A stretch of DNA of 64,000 nucleotides from Lacinutrix sp. (lineage in GTDB: Bacteria > Bacteroidota > Bacteroidia > Flavobacteriales > Flavobacteriaceae): positions 1-64,000 of the forward strand of contig NZ_JAQWGS010000008.1 in assembly GCF_029238095.1 (NCBI RefSeq), written 5' to 3'. This document shows, in pieces, positions 17,169 to 25,643 of the stretch. Numbering within the stretch: position 1 is the stretch's first letter; every line of letters starts with the position of its first letter. The notes under the pieces were generated by a model. That model saw only the letters and a program-made list of their open reading frames with translations. It did no database searches and had not been told where the DNA came from. The position numbers and the translations under genes are program-made.

Positions 17169-18539
17169 GTGGAAGAACAAGACGAAAATATCAAATTTAC
17201 TATCAGCGACGAGCTTATAGAAACGGTAGAACAATTAGTAGATTCTAAAAACAACAAAGGTGTTTTAGAACTACTAAACGAATATCATCATGCAGATATA
17301 GCAGAGATTCTTGGAGATTTAAGTACAGAGCAATCTACTTTTATTATTAAGCTTTTAGATAGTGACATTACATCTGAGATTCTTATGGAGATGGATGAAG
17401 ACGATCGAGAGAAAGTTTTAGCATCCTTATCTACTAAAGAAATTGCCGAAGAGATAGAAGAGCTTGATACAGATGATGCTGCAGACATGATTGCAGAGCT
17501 TCCTGAAGAACGTCAGGAACAAGTAATAGCCCAAATAGAAGATCAAGAACATAAAGCAGAAATACAAGAACTACTTACTTACGATGAAGACACTGCTGGT
17601 GGATTAATGGCAAAAGAGTTAGTAAGAGTAAACGAAAACTGGACGGTTACAGAGTGTGTAAAAGAAATGCGCGCACAAGCAGAAAACGTTACCAGAGTGC
17701 ACTCTATATATGTAGTAGATGATGAAGAAAAATTAATTGGTCGTTTATCTTTAAAAGACCTATTAATGGCGTCTCCTCGTGCACACATTTCTACAGTTTA
17801 TATTCCAAAAGTAGATTACGTAGATATCAATGAAGATGCAGAAGAAGTTGCAAAAATTATGCAAAAATACGACTTAGAAGCCATTCCTGTAGTCGATAAA
17901 AATAAAATATTAGTAGGTAGAATTACAATTGATGATATTGTAGATGTAATAAAAGAAGAAGCCGAAAAAGATTACCAACTGGCAGCAGGTATTACACAAG
18001 ATGTAGAAGCAGATGATAGTATTCTAGAATTAACAAAAGCACGTTTGCCTTGGTTGTTTTTGGGATTAATTGGCGGAATTGGAGCATTTTTAATTATGGA
18101 AGGTTTTATAGATATCTTTAAAGAATACGCTGTACTTTTCTTTTTTACGCCATTAATAGCTGCCATGGCTGGAAACGTTGGTGTACAATCAAGCGCTATT
18201 ATTGTTCAAGGTTTAGCTAATGATGATGTAAAAGGAAGTATAAATAGCCGATTAATAAAAGAGATGCTTTTAGCAGCTTTAAATGGTTTTATTCTTGCCA
18301 TATTTTTATTTTTATTCGTTTGGTTAACTAAAGGCGAGCTAATAACTGCTTTAGCTATTTCTGTGTCTTTAGTAGCTGTAATAATTATTGCAGGTCTAAT
18401 AGGCACATTTGTTCCTTTATTTTTAGACAAAAAAGGCATAGATCCAGCAATAGCAACTGGTCCTTTTATTACAACTAGTAACGATATTTTTGGAATATTA
18501 ATCTATTTCTGGATAGCAAAACTTATTATAGGTATATAG
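17169..18539 (+). CDS. mgtE: Magnesium transporter MgtE
   Basis: MgtE is a dimeric, Mg2+-gated inner-membrane Mg2+ channel. The 456 residues give an acidic MgtE_N helical domain (about 10-125), a tandem CBS pair (about 130-260, with AIPVVDKNKILVGRITIDDIVDVI), a connecting plug helix, and five membrane helices (about 280-456) containing FFFTPLIAAMAGNVGVQSSAI and ATGPFITTSNDIFG. The Mg2+-sensing acidic residues of the cytosolic domains are abundant. Translation appears to begin at GTG. The sequence taatttta (17161-17168) directly before it resembles a -7 box, so the message may be nearly leaderless. Confidence 0.94.
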   Translation: MEEQDENIKFTISDELIETVEQLVDSKNNKGVLELLNEYHHADIAEILGDLSTEQSTFIIKLLDSDITSEILMEMDEDDREKVLASLSTKEIAEEIEELDTDDAADMIAELPEERQEQVIAQIEDQEHKAEIQELLTYDEDTAGGLMAKELVRVNENWTVTECVKEMRAQAENVTRVHSIYVVDDEEKLIGRLSLKDLLMASPRAHISTVYIPKVDYVDINEDAEEVAKIMQKYDLEAIPVVDKNKILVGRITIDDIVDVIKEEAEKDYQLAAGITQDVEADDSILELTKARLPWLFLGLIGGIGAFLIMEGFIDIFKEYAVLFFFTPLIAAMAGNVGVQSSAIIVQGLANDDVKGSINSRLIKEMLLAALNGFILAIFLFLFVWLTKGELITALAISVSLVAVIIIAGLIGTFVPLFLDKKGIDPAIATGPFITTSNDIFGILIYFWIAKLIIGI

Positions 18540-18561
18540 AAAATACTTATTTAATTTAAAT

Positions 18562-19524
18562 ATGAAAATCCTTCATCTAGATACAAATCATCCTTTACTA
18601 ATCAATCAATTGAATGCTTTAGGTTTCACTAATGACGAAAATTATTCAGCTTCAAAGAAAGAGATTCAAAACATAATTCATAATTACGATGGTTTAATAA
18701 TAAGAAGCCGTTTTAGTATAGATAGAGACTTTATAGATTCTGCTAAAAACCTAAAATTTATAGGTCGTGTAGGTGCTGGTTTAGAAAATATAGATTGCGA
18801 GTATGCCAAGCACAAAGACATTGCTTTAGTTGCAGCACCAGAAGGTAATAGAAATGCTGTTGGCGAACATAGTTTGGCTATGCTCCTATCCTTATTTAAC
18901 AAACTTAATAAAGCAGACCAAGAAGTAAGGGCTGGAAAATGGCTTCGCGAGGAAAATAGAGGTTTGGAGTTAGATGGAAAAACTGTTGGCTTAATTGGCT
19001 ACGGCAACATGGGAAAAGCTTTTGCTAAAAAATTGCGTGGTTTTGATGTACAAGTACTTTGTTACGATTTAAAACCTAATGTTGAAGATGAAAATGCAAC
19101 ACAGGTTTCGTTAAAAGAATTGCAGCAAAAAGCCGAGGTGCTAAGTTTGCATACTCCAGAAACTTCTAGAACTATTGGTATGGTTAATCAGGAGTTTATT
19201 AATTCATTCAAAAAACCATTTTGGCTTATAAATACTGCTCGTGGAAAAAGTGTGGTCACTTCAGATTTAGTTTCAGCTTTAAAAAACGGTAAAGTTTTAG
19301 GTGCTGGTTTAGATGTTTTAGAATACGAAAAAGCATCCTTCGAAAACTTGTTCAAAAAAGATGACACATCGAGCGCAGTCGAAATGCCAGAAGCTTTTCA
19401 ATATTTAATACACTCTAAAAACGTATTATTAACACCTCATGTCGCTGGTTGGACAAAAGAAAGTATAGAGAAATTAGCACAAACTATAGTCGATAAAATT
19501 AAAACAAAATTTTGTTACCTTTAG
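18562..19524 (+). CDS. D-2-hydroxyacid dehydrogenase (phosphoglycerate dehydrogenase-like)
   Basis: This 320-residue NAD(P)-dependent dehydrogenase has the Rossmann motif GLIGYGNMGKAFA at about 153-165. The catalytic triad is Arg in NTARGKS, Glu in LDVLEYE and His in LTPHVAGWT. It could be a serine-pathway SerA-type or a ketoacid reductase; there is no C-terminal ACT domain. Between LFKK and MPEAFQYL there is an extra segment encoded by catcgagcgcagtcgaaatg, which looks like a dispersed palindromic repeat inserted in frame. It is probably still functional, because the insertion lies in a surface loop between the Glu and His motifs. Confidence 0.9.
   Translation: MKILHLDTNHPLLINQLNALGFTNDENYSASKKEIQNIIHNYDGLIIRSRFSIDRDFIDSAKNLKFIGRVGAGLENIDCEYAKHKDIALVAAPEGNRNAVGEHSLAMLLSLFNKLNKADQEVRAGKWLREENRGLELDGKTVGLIGYGNMGKAFAKKLRGFDVQVLCYDLKPNVEDENATQVSLKELQQKAEVLSLHTPETSRTIGMVNQEFINSFKKPFWLINTARGKSVVTSDLVSALKNGKVLGAGLDVLEYEKASFENLFKKDDTSSAVEMPEAFQYLIHSKNVLLTPHVAGWTKESIEKLAQTIVDKIKTKFCYL
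19362..19386. repeat. Dispersed palindromic repeat inside a coding sequence
   Basis: The sequence catcgagcgcagtcgaaatg contains inverted tcga boxes around gcgcag. It matches, from memory, the common flavobacterial intergenic repeat with core TCGAGCGCAGTCGA. Its G+C content stands out from the surrounding gene, and the frame is kept. Confidence 0.5.
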
Positions 19525-19545
19525 ATTTAACTAACCTAAAGAAAA

Positions 19546-20001
19546 ATGACCTCTAAAGCCGAAACTTCAGAAGCGTATATTGCACAACTTCCAGAGAATA
19601 GAAAAGCTGCAATAAGCAAACTAAACAAACTTATCATTAAACATATGCCAAAAGGCTTAGAAGCTGGAATGGGTTATGGAATGTTAGCTTATTATGTGCC
19701 TAAATCTATTTATCCATATGGTTACCATTGCAAGCCATTTCCGCCTTTACCATTTATAAATTTAGCCTCTCAGAAAAATTTTATTGCTTTGTATCATTCA
19801 GGACTTTATGCAAAAAAAGAACTTTACAATTGGTTTGTTACAGAATATCCAAAACACTGTAAATATAAATTAGATATGGGAAAAAGCTGTATAAGGTTTA
19901 AAAAAACAGACGACATTCCTTACGATTTAATAACACAATTACTTAGCAAAATGAATGTTGAAGAATGGATTGACATTTACGAAAAAACAATTAAAAAATA
20001 A
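19546..20001 (+). CDS. DUF1801 (YdhG-like) family protein
   Basis: This 151-residue cytosolic protein shows the YdhG/DUF1801 pattern. An N-terminal helix reads EAYIAQLPENRKAAISKLNKLI. It is followed by GLEAGMGYGMLAYYVP, then PFINLASQKNFIALYHSGLYA, and a C-terminal DMGKSCIRFKKTDDIPYDLI. The fold is related to iron-chaperone-like frataxin mimics, but no biochemical role is established for this subgroup. It stands 21 bases after the dehydrogenase. Confidence 0.88.
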   Translation: MTSKAETSEAYIAQLPENRKAAISKLNKLIIKHMPKGLEAGMGYGMLAYYVPKSIYPYGYHCKPFPPLPFINLASQKNFIALYHSGLYAKKELYNWFVTEYPKHCKYKLDMGKSCIRFKKTDDIPYDLITQLLSKMNVEEWIDIYEKTIKK

Positions 20002-20086
20002 TAAATAGATTTCTAATATTCAGGAGGTAACTTTTTAAAACCCATAAAAACTGTAGTAAGTGGAATACAAGTAAATTTAAGATAAA

Positions 20087-20473
20087 ATGAAAAAAAGAGT
20101 AACAGGAATTGGAGGTTTATTTTTTAAAAGTAAAGATCCAAAAGCGGCAAAAGATTGGTACAATAAACATCTGGGTTTTAATACAGACGATTATGGTTGT
20201 ACCTTCTGGACAAAAGACAAAGAAGGTAACGATTGCTCAACACAATGGTCACCATTTAAAAACGATACAAAATATTTTGAGCCTTCCAAAAAAGAATTTA
20301 TGTTTAATTATCGTGTAGAAAATTTACACGAATTATTGGCTACCTTAAAAGAAGAAGGTGTTACTATAGTTGGTAAAATGGAAGAATACGAGTATGGGAA
20401 ATTTGGATGGATTTTAGATAACGATGGTAATAAAATTGAACTCTGGGAGCCAATAGACAAGGCCTTTTTGTAA
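20087..20473 (+). CDS. VOC family (glyoxalase-like) protein
   Basis: This 128-residue single-domain member of the vicinal-oxygen-chelate superfamily begins VTGIGGLFFKSKDPKAAKDWYNKHLGF and ends FGWILDNDGNKIELWEP, the two beta-alpha-beta-beta-beta halves. The terminal Glu in IELWEP is the usual metal-ligand position. The first-position ligand is not a clear His (GIGGLFF), so the chemistry is uncertain and metal binding may be incomplete. It is probably a small-molecule lyase, dioxygenase or binding protein. Confidence 0.85.
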   Translation: MKKRVTGIGGLFFKSKDPKAAKDWYNKHLGFNTDDYGCTFWTKDKEGNDCSTQWSPFKNDTKYFEPSKKEFMFNYRVENLHELLATLKEEGVTIVGKMEEYEYGKFGWILDNDGNKIELWEPIDKAFL

Positions 20474-20531
20474 ACAAGTCTTTTTTTTTAGTATTTTTAA
20501 AGAATTAACCAAACCATTTAAAACAGAAATA

Positions 20532-20957
20532 ATGTCAGACGAAAAAAACTTACAAGAGAATCTTGACGATATGTTAGGAGATGCTAAAGAAGGTGCTAAA
20601 AAAGCAGCAGATAAAGCAAGTGAATTAGCTGGAGAAGCTAAAGAAAAAGCTAGTGAATTTGCTGATGAAGCTAAAGAAACTATTAATGAATTTTCAAATA
20701 ATGCCAAAGAAACATTTGGGAGAGATACAGAGAATAAAAAAATGATTGCTGGAATATTAGCTATCCTAATAGGATCTTTAGGAATCCATAAATTTATTTT
20801 AGGTTACAATAAAGAAGGAATAATTCAAATTATATTAACATTTGTAACCTGTGGTTTTGCAGGAATAATTGGACTTATAGAAGGTATTATTTATTTAACA
20901 AAATCTGACGAAGAATTTTACAACACCTACCAAGTAGGTAAAAAAGGCTGGTTTTAA
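20532..20957 (+). CDS. TM2-domain protein with LEA-like amphipathic repeats
   Basis: The 141-residue protein joins two parts. Residues about 15-65 are Ala/Lys/Glu-rich repeats near 11 residues long (KEGAKKAADKASELAGEAKEKAS...) typical of LEA/YtxH-like amphipathic helices. Residues about 70-135 are a TM2 domain: two hydrophobic helices with GSLGIHKFILGYNKEGIIQI between them and the acidic-aromatic tail ...EEFYNTYQVGKKGWF. TM2 proteins are small membrane proteins of unknown function. The LEA-like part suggests membrane or stress protection, which is inference. A strong terminator follows. Confidence 0.85.
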   Translation: MSDEKNLQENLDDMLGDAKEGAKKAADKASELAGEAKEKASEFADEAKETINEFSNNAKETFGRDTENKKMIAGILAILIGSLGIHKFILGYNKEGIIQIILTFVTCGFAGIIGLIEGIIYLTKSDEEFYNTYQVGKKGWF

Positions 20958-20983
20958 TTCTTCTAATTAAATGTTATTAAAGT

Positions 20984-21017
20984 AAAAACCAAATACACTC
21001 TGTATTTGGTTTTTTTA
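20984..21017 (+). terminator. Terminator after the TM2 gene
   Basis: A 13-bp perfect stem (20984-20996 with 21002-21014) encloses loop actct. It is followed by a T-run. Confidence 0.9.
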
Positions 21018-21031
21018 TATAATTTAATATT

Positions 21032-21049
21032 GTAATATTGCAATATTAC
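21032..21049. promoter_or_regulatory. Perfect 18-bp palindrome, candidate ArsR operator
   Basis: GTAATATTGCAATATTAC is its own reverse complement and ends 14 bases before the ArsR-family ATG. It contains taatattg, one mismatch from the -7 consensus TAnnTTTG. Repressor binding there would therefore block the promoter, the classic arrangement for ArsR autoregulation. Confidence 0.7.
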
Positions 21050-21063
21050 TTTATACAATATAT

Positions 21064-21390
21064 ATGGGCTTTACAAAAAAACACATCTTCAACGACCAGC
21101 AAAACCAAATTGCAAATTTCACAAAAATGATTGGACATCCTGCTAGAGTCTCTATAATACAGCACATAAGCCAAAATAAAAATTGTAATTGCAACAACCT
21201 TGTTAAGGCCATTGGTTTAGCGCAACCTACAATCTCTCAGCATCTTGCAGAAATACGAAAAACAGGATTATTAAAGCAAACCATAAAAGGTAAGAACTTG
21301 TTTTACAGCATAAATGAAGAAAAATTAAATGAGTGTAGACGCCTTATAAATGACTTTTTTGTAAAAACGCAGGTTAATTGTTGCAAATAA
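21064..21390 (+). CDS. ArsR-family winged-helix transcriptional repressor
   Basis: This 108-residue protein carries a single ArsR/SmtB winged-helix domain (about 15-95). It has GHPARVSIIQHI, the recognition helix in LAQPTISQHLAEIRKTGLL, and the wing in KGKNLFYSI. Potential metal or metalloid ligands are Cys41 and Cys43 (NCNCN), Cys91, and Cys106-Cys107 at the extreme C-terminus. The thiols suggest arsenite- or soft-metal sensing, but a redox or other effector is possible. No ars resistance gene follows: the next gene is convergent. It is therefore an orphan regulator in this window, probably self-regulated through the palindrome before it. Confidence 0.88.
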   Translation: MGFTKKHIFNDQQNQIANFTKMIGHPARVSIIQHISQNKNCNCNNLVKAIGLAQPTISQHLAEIRKTGLLKQTIKGKNLFYSINEEKLNECRRLINDFFVKTQVNCCK

Positions 21391-21432
21391 TTAAAACTTA
21401 AAACAATGAGTACTTAAGAATTTTTAAAATGG

Positions 21433-21463
21433 AAATAGAACTAAAATTTGTTTTTCTATTTTA
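21433..21463. terminator. Probable bidirectional terminator between convergent genes
   Basis: An 8-bp stem aaatagaa (21433-21440) with ttctattt (21454-21461) lies in the 103-base gap between two convergent genes. A- and T-rich flanks occur on both sides. Confidence 0.45.
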
Positions 21464-21493
21464 AATATGTAAACTCTTGGAATTAAGACTATT

Positions 21494-22537
21494 TTATAAA
21501 CCATAATCTAATGGCAGTACATCTCCTATACGTTGGTTTGCCATAAAACCACCAAAAAGCACTTTATCAATTGGTGAATGGTTTCCGTAAGCATCTATTA
21601 TAAAGCGATCGACTTCACTTTCTATGGCAGACTGCTTACCTTTACATAAAATATTAAGTTTTTGTGATAAATGAACCTCAGTCATTTTTAAACTATCGTT
21701 TTTAAACGTTTTTATATGATTTGATGGCTCAACTTGATAACTCCCTTTAAAAATTTTAAATTTTTCTTGTCTTAGCTTATTATTTGCAACTGCTCGCATA
21801 AAATGAAGCGTAGATCCTATGTAAGCTTTCTTTCTATTTTTTATAGCACGCTTATGTTTTTTAGTCTCAATATTCTCGAAAAAAGTAGTCCCTGAATAAG
21901 ATACTGAAGCTACTGTTCTAAAGACTTTTTCTAAATCTAAACTAGCATTAACATCCATATTATAAGTAATATAAAAATCGTTTATATCGTATTTTACAAT
22001 ATAATCTAAAGCTTCGTTTTTTACTATTATTGGCGCTTTTGCTGAAGCAATTAATTGTTTAGTATCGCGCTCAAAATTTAAAACTAAAGCATCTTCGTTT
22101 AAAATTGTACATTGGTTTGCAAATGCTGATCTACCTAAAAACTCTTTTCTAAATTGTTTTAGTTTAAACGCTCGAGACCACTCGTCCTTACTATCTAAAA
22201 CAACTTCTTCTAAGGTATTAACGTCCTCTCTTAATTTAAAAGTTTTTTTGGTATCGAAATGTGTAATGTTATGAATTTTAGTTTCAAAACCTACAAAAGA
22301 GATTACTAAAGGAGCAATGATAGGTTGCTGTAAATTAATATAAAATTCGCCATCAAAATTTGTAGTAGTACCTACAGAAGTATTATCGAAATAGACAGAA
22401 GCACCAATGATTGGCTCGTTTGTTTTTTCGTTTAAAACAACACCTTTTAATTCTTGAGCTTTAACTATTAAAAGACTAAAAAAGAAAAGGAATAGTAAAG
22501 GTATCTTTTTTAAATCAAAATAACAGCTAGTCTTCAT
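21494..22537 (-). CDS. Exported carboxypeptidase-regulatory-like domain protein
   Basis: The 347-residue protein has a signal peptide (about 1-28, ending IVKAQ). An N-terminal CarboxypepD_reg-like beta sandwich (about 29-110) has GVVLNEKTNEPIIGASVYFDNTSVGTTTNFDGEF. The rest is a less familiar alpha/beta region containing EWSRAFKLKQFRKEFLG and ending LPLDYGL. It lacks the plug and barrel of TonB receptors, so it is probably periplasmic or outer-membrane associated. Its start overlaps the end of the upstream acyltransferase gene by 11 nt, so the two are co-translated. A link to membrane-lipid biology is inferred from that. Confidence 0.75.
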   Translation of the reverse strand: MKTSCYFDLKKIPLLFLFFFSLLIVKAQELKGVVLNEKTNEPIIGASVYFDNTSVGTTTNFDGEFYINLQQPIIAPLVISFVGFETKIHNITHFDTKKTFKLREDVNTLEEVVLDSKDEWSRAFKLKQFRKEFLGRSAFANQCTILNEDALVLNFERDTKQLIASAKAPIIVKNEALDYIVKYDINDFYITYNMDVNASLDLEKVFRTVASVSYSGTTFFENIETKKHKRAIKNRKKAYIGSTLHFMRAVANNKLRQEKFKIFKGSYQVEPSNHIKTFKNDSLKMTEVHLSQKLNILCKGKQSAIESEVDRFIIDAYGNHSPIDKVLFGGFMANQRIGDVLPLDYGL

Positions 22538-24350
22538 TTTTAGAATTATGAAATTTACTTTCTAACTCTGCTTGAAACTCTTCCATTACTGGTCGAACTG
22601 TGCTTTCTGGTAAGTCAGATATTTTAATATACATTAAGCCATCGACTGCATTATTAAATAATGGATCTACATTAAAGCCTATAAGTCTACAGTTTTGTTT
22701 AATATACTTTTTAAGAAGAACTGGCAAGCGTAAAGCTCCTGGTTCTATCTCGTCGATAATTTTATCGAACTTATTTAAATCGGCTTCTGTCGCATCAAAA
22801 ACAAAGTCTTTATCTGCATCTTTAAGCTTTACTTTAAATTCCTTTTTAGGATGAACATATTGTGCCAAATAAGGATCATAATAGTGCGATTTCATAAACT
22901 CTATCATTAACGATTTAGAGAAATTAGAAAACTGATTACTAATACTTACACCGCCTATTAAATACTTATGTTCTGGAAAACGTAATGTGGTGTGTACTAT
23001 ACCTTTCCAAAGCAAAAATAATGGCATTGGTTTTTGTTGATATTCTTTAATAATAAATGCACGTCCTAGTTCTAAAGACTCACTCATCATTTTATAAAGT
23101 TCCGGTTCGAAGCGAAATAAATCTTGAAGATAGAAACCATCTATACCATATTTTTCAAAAATTTTGGCGCCTAAGCCCATTCTATAGGCTCCAGCTAATT
23201 TATTTGCATCACAATCCCATAAAAACATATGATGGTAATAGCCATCAAAAACATCTAAATCGATAGCCTCGTTTGTACCTTCTCCTATTTCTCTAAATGT
23301 TATTTCTCTTAATCGACCAATCTCTCTTAAAATATTAGGAATGTTTTTTGCTGGTGACAAAAACACTTCATAATTTTTACTTTTTAAGAGCCTACTATCA
23401 TCCTCACGAAGAAATTCTACCTCCTTTAGCATAACTTTAGTGCTTACTGGAGTAACAATCTTCTTTGGTTTTTTATTAGGTCTTGGTGCTTTTAAAGTTG
23501 AAGAAATAGTATCTCTTAGGTTTTCTTTAGGTTCGAAAGCATTAGATAACATGTACGTTTTTTTACGAACAAATTCTGAGAAGCTCTCCAATGTTTTATG
23601 CTCGTTTTGGTCTTTTACAGAAATTGGACGCCCAATTCTTACCTTAATAATTCGTCGCTTTTGTGTTAATAACTCTGATGGTAATTTTGCCGTTCTAAAA
23701 ATGTCACTAATTCTAGATAATTTGTAAAATAACTTACTGTTTTTTGCATGAAAGTAAATAGGTACAATGGGTACATTTGCTTTTTGCGCTAATTTCATAG
23801 CAGATTCTTCCCAAGCCTTATCTACTACTAATTTTCCATCTTTGTATGTAGACACTTCGCCAGCAGGAAAAATACCAAGTGGATGTCCAGCTCTTATATG
23901 TTTAATAGCCTTAATAAAACCAGCGACACTGGATTTAACATCTTTACGATCCTCAAAAGGATTTACAGGCATAATAAAAGGCTTCATTGGCTCAATACGA
24001 TGTAATAGAAAATTAGCAATTATTTTAAAATCGTCTCTCTGTTCGAGCATTAATTTTAATAATAGTGCGCCATCAATACCTCCTAATGGGTGGTTAGAAA
24101 CCGTAATATAAGCTCCATCCTTTGGAAGCCTTTTTAAATCTTCTTCTGGAATTTCGAATTTAATTTGAAACTCGTTTAAAATGGCATCTAAAAATTCTAG
24201 ACCTTTTAAATGTTTGTTACGATTATAAATTTTGTTAAGTGTAGAAATTTTTAAAACCTTCATTAGTAACCAGCCTACAAACGTTCCAAATACTCCGTAT
24301 TTATCTAAGTTTATTGCTTTTGAAACTTCTTTTGCAGTGACTAAAGACAT
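22527..24350 (-). CDS. olsF: Bifunctional ornithine-lipid acyltransferase (OlsF-type)
   Basis: The 607-residue protein fuses two acyltransferase modules. The N-terminal PlsC-like lysophospholipid acyltransferase (about 60-290) has SNHPLGGIDG at about 85-94 and FPAGEVST near 160. The C-terminal GNAT/OlsB-like (hemolysin-type) domain (about 310-600) includes ELGRAFIIKEYQQKPMPLFLLWKG and YLIGGVSISNQFS. This two-domain order is that of OlsF, described in Serratia and Flavobacterium johnsoniae. There the C-terminal half N-acylates ornithine and the N-terminal half O-acylates the lyso-lipid. The product would be a phosphorus-free membrane aminolipid. Confidence 0.82.
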   Translation of the reverse strand: MSLVTAKEVSKAINLDKYGVFGTFVGWLLMKVLKISTLNKIYNRNKHLKGLEFLDAILNEFQIKFEIPEEDLKRLPKDGAYITVSNHPLGGIDGALLLKLMLEQRDDFKIIANFLLHRIEPMKPFIMPVNPFEDRKDVKSSVAGFIKAIKHIRAGHPLGIFPAGEVSTYKDGKLVVDKAWEESAMKLAQKANVPIVPIYFHAKNSKLFYKLSRISDIFRTAKLPSELLTQKRRIIKVRIGRPISVKDQNEHKTLESFSEFVRKKTYMLSNAFEPKENLRDTISSTLKAPRPNKKPKKIVTPVSTKVMLKEVEFLREDDSRLLKSKNYEVFLSPAKNIPNILREIGRLREITFREIGEGTNEAIDLDVFDGYYHHMFLWDCDANKLAGAYRMGLGAKIFEKYGIDGFYLQDLFRFEPELYKMMSESLELGRAFIIKEYQQKPMPLFLLWKGIVHTTLRFPEHKYLIGGVSISNQFSNFSKSLMIEFMKSHYYDPYLAQYVHPKKEFKVKLKDADKDFVFDATEADLNKFDKIIDEIEPGALRLPVLLKKYIKQNCRLIGFNVDPLFNNAVDGLMYIKISDLPESTVRPVMEEFQAELESKFHNSKNED

Positions 24351-24392
24351 AGTTAATTTTTGTGTTTTAAGCTTACAAATGTAAGCAATAGA

Positions 24393-25643
24393 TTATTGGG
24401 TTACAATTTGTACTGTTTCTTGAAATAACTGTTTCAACAACACGGTTTTATCTTGTTCTAAATTTTTAATAGCTTCATCGTTAAAATGTCTAATGGTATA
24501 TAATGAAACATTTTTATGACATTCTACTTTAAATTTAGCTTTTAAATGTAACAATAGTTTTTCTAAATTATTATAAGTATTCTCAAAACAAACCGAAAAA
24601 CTAATAGCCGAGTTTTGAATAACGACTACTTTCATTTTATATAATGCTAGCAAGTTAAAAATCTGGCTAATGTTTTCTTCTACTACATAAGAAAAATCTA
24701 AAGTTGATAAAGATAATAATACTTGGTTCTTTTTTAATATGTAACATGGTACATTTGGTTCTATACCTTGAGATTTGTTAACGGTTGTTCCTGGGTTTTC
24801 TGGATTTAAAAACGATTTTACATGTAACGGAATTTCCTTACGTTGTAATGGCTGCAATGTTTTTGGATGAATAACTGAGGCTCCATAAAAAGCAAGTTCA
24901 ATTGCCTCTGTGTAAGATATTGTATTAAGTAGTTGTGTGTTTTTAAAATAACGAGGATCTCCATTTAATACTCCAGGTACATCTTTCCAGATAGTAACGC
25001 TCTCTGCATTTAAACAATAGGCAAAAATAGCAGCAGTATAATCGCTTCCTTCTCGACCTAATGTAGTCGTAAAATTATTAGAATCACTACCTATAAAACC
25101 TTGAGTAATATATAGTGTTGAAGCTTCTACTTGCTTAGAAATAATATGTTGGGTTGTTTCCCAATTAACATTTGCACTTCTATAATAGTCATCGGTTTTG
25201 ATGCATTGTCTAACATCTAACCATTTATTATCTAAATTATTGTTGTTTAAATAATAACTAATAATTGTAGTAGAGACCAATTCTCCATAACCAATGACTT
25301 GGTCGTATAGGAAATTATAATTTGGTGATTTATTGCTTTTAAAAAACTGTAATAATTCTTGAAATAATGCATCAACTTTATTAAAAACCTCGTGTTGTTG
25401 ATTTTTAAACAAATCTATCATTATTTCATGATGATAGTTTTTTACTGTGTTTAATTCTGTTTTAAAACTATTGGTTTCGTTAATATATTTATCTAAAACA
25501 ACTTCTAAAGCATTGGTTGTTTTTCCCATAGCAGAAACAACAATAAGTGTGTTTTTATGACCAACCGTTGTAAGAAGTTTTACTACATTTCTAACACCAG
25601 TTGCGTCTTTAACAGAGGCTCCACCAAATTTAAATACTCGCAC
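24393..25643 (-). CDS. lysC: Aspartate kinase (monofunctional)
   Basis: The enzyme phosphorylates aspartate, the first step to lysine, threonine, methionine and diaminopimelate. The kinase domain has FKFGGASV at the N-terminus, VVSAMGKTTNAL, and TTLGREGSDYTAAIFA. A C-terminal ACT region (about 270-416) would give feedback control. I place the start at GTG 25643. It gives the family N-terminus (M/V-RVFKFGG) and shares one base with the TAG stop of the upstream acetyltransferase (TAGTG), a translation-coupling arrangement. The open frame extends 19 codons further upstream to an ATG, but that leader is Lys/Arg-rich and lies inside the upstream gene. Confidence 0.93.
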   Translation of the reverse strand: MRVFKFGGASVKDATGVRNVVKLLTTVGHKNTLIVVSAMGKTTNALEVVLDKYINETNSFKTELNTVKNYHHEIMIDLFKNQQHEVFNKVDALFQELLQFFKSNKSPNYNFLYDQVIGYGELVSTTIISYYLNNNNLDNKWLDVRQCIKTDDYYRSANVNWETTQHIISKQVEASTLYITQGFIGSDSNNFTTTLGREGSDYTAAIFAYCLNAESVTIWKDVPGVLNGDPRYFKNTQLLNTISYTEAIELAFYGASVIHPKTLQPLQRKEIPLHVKSFLNPENPGTTVNKSQGIEPNVPCYILKKNQVLLSLSTLDFSYVVEENISQIFNLLALYKMKVVVIQNSAISFSVCFENTYNNLEKLLLHLKAKFKVECHKNVSLYTIRHFNDEAIKNLEQDKTVLLKQLFQETVQIVTQ

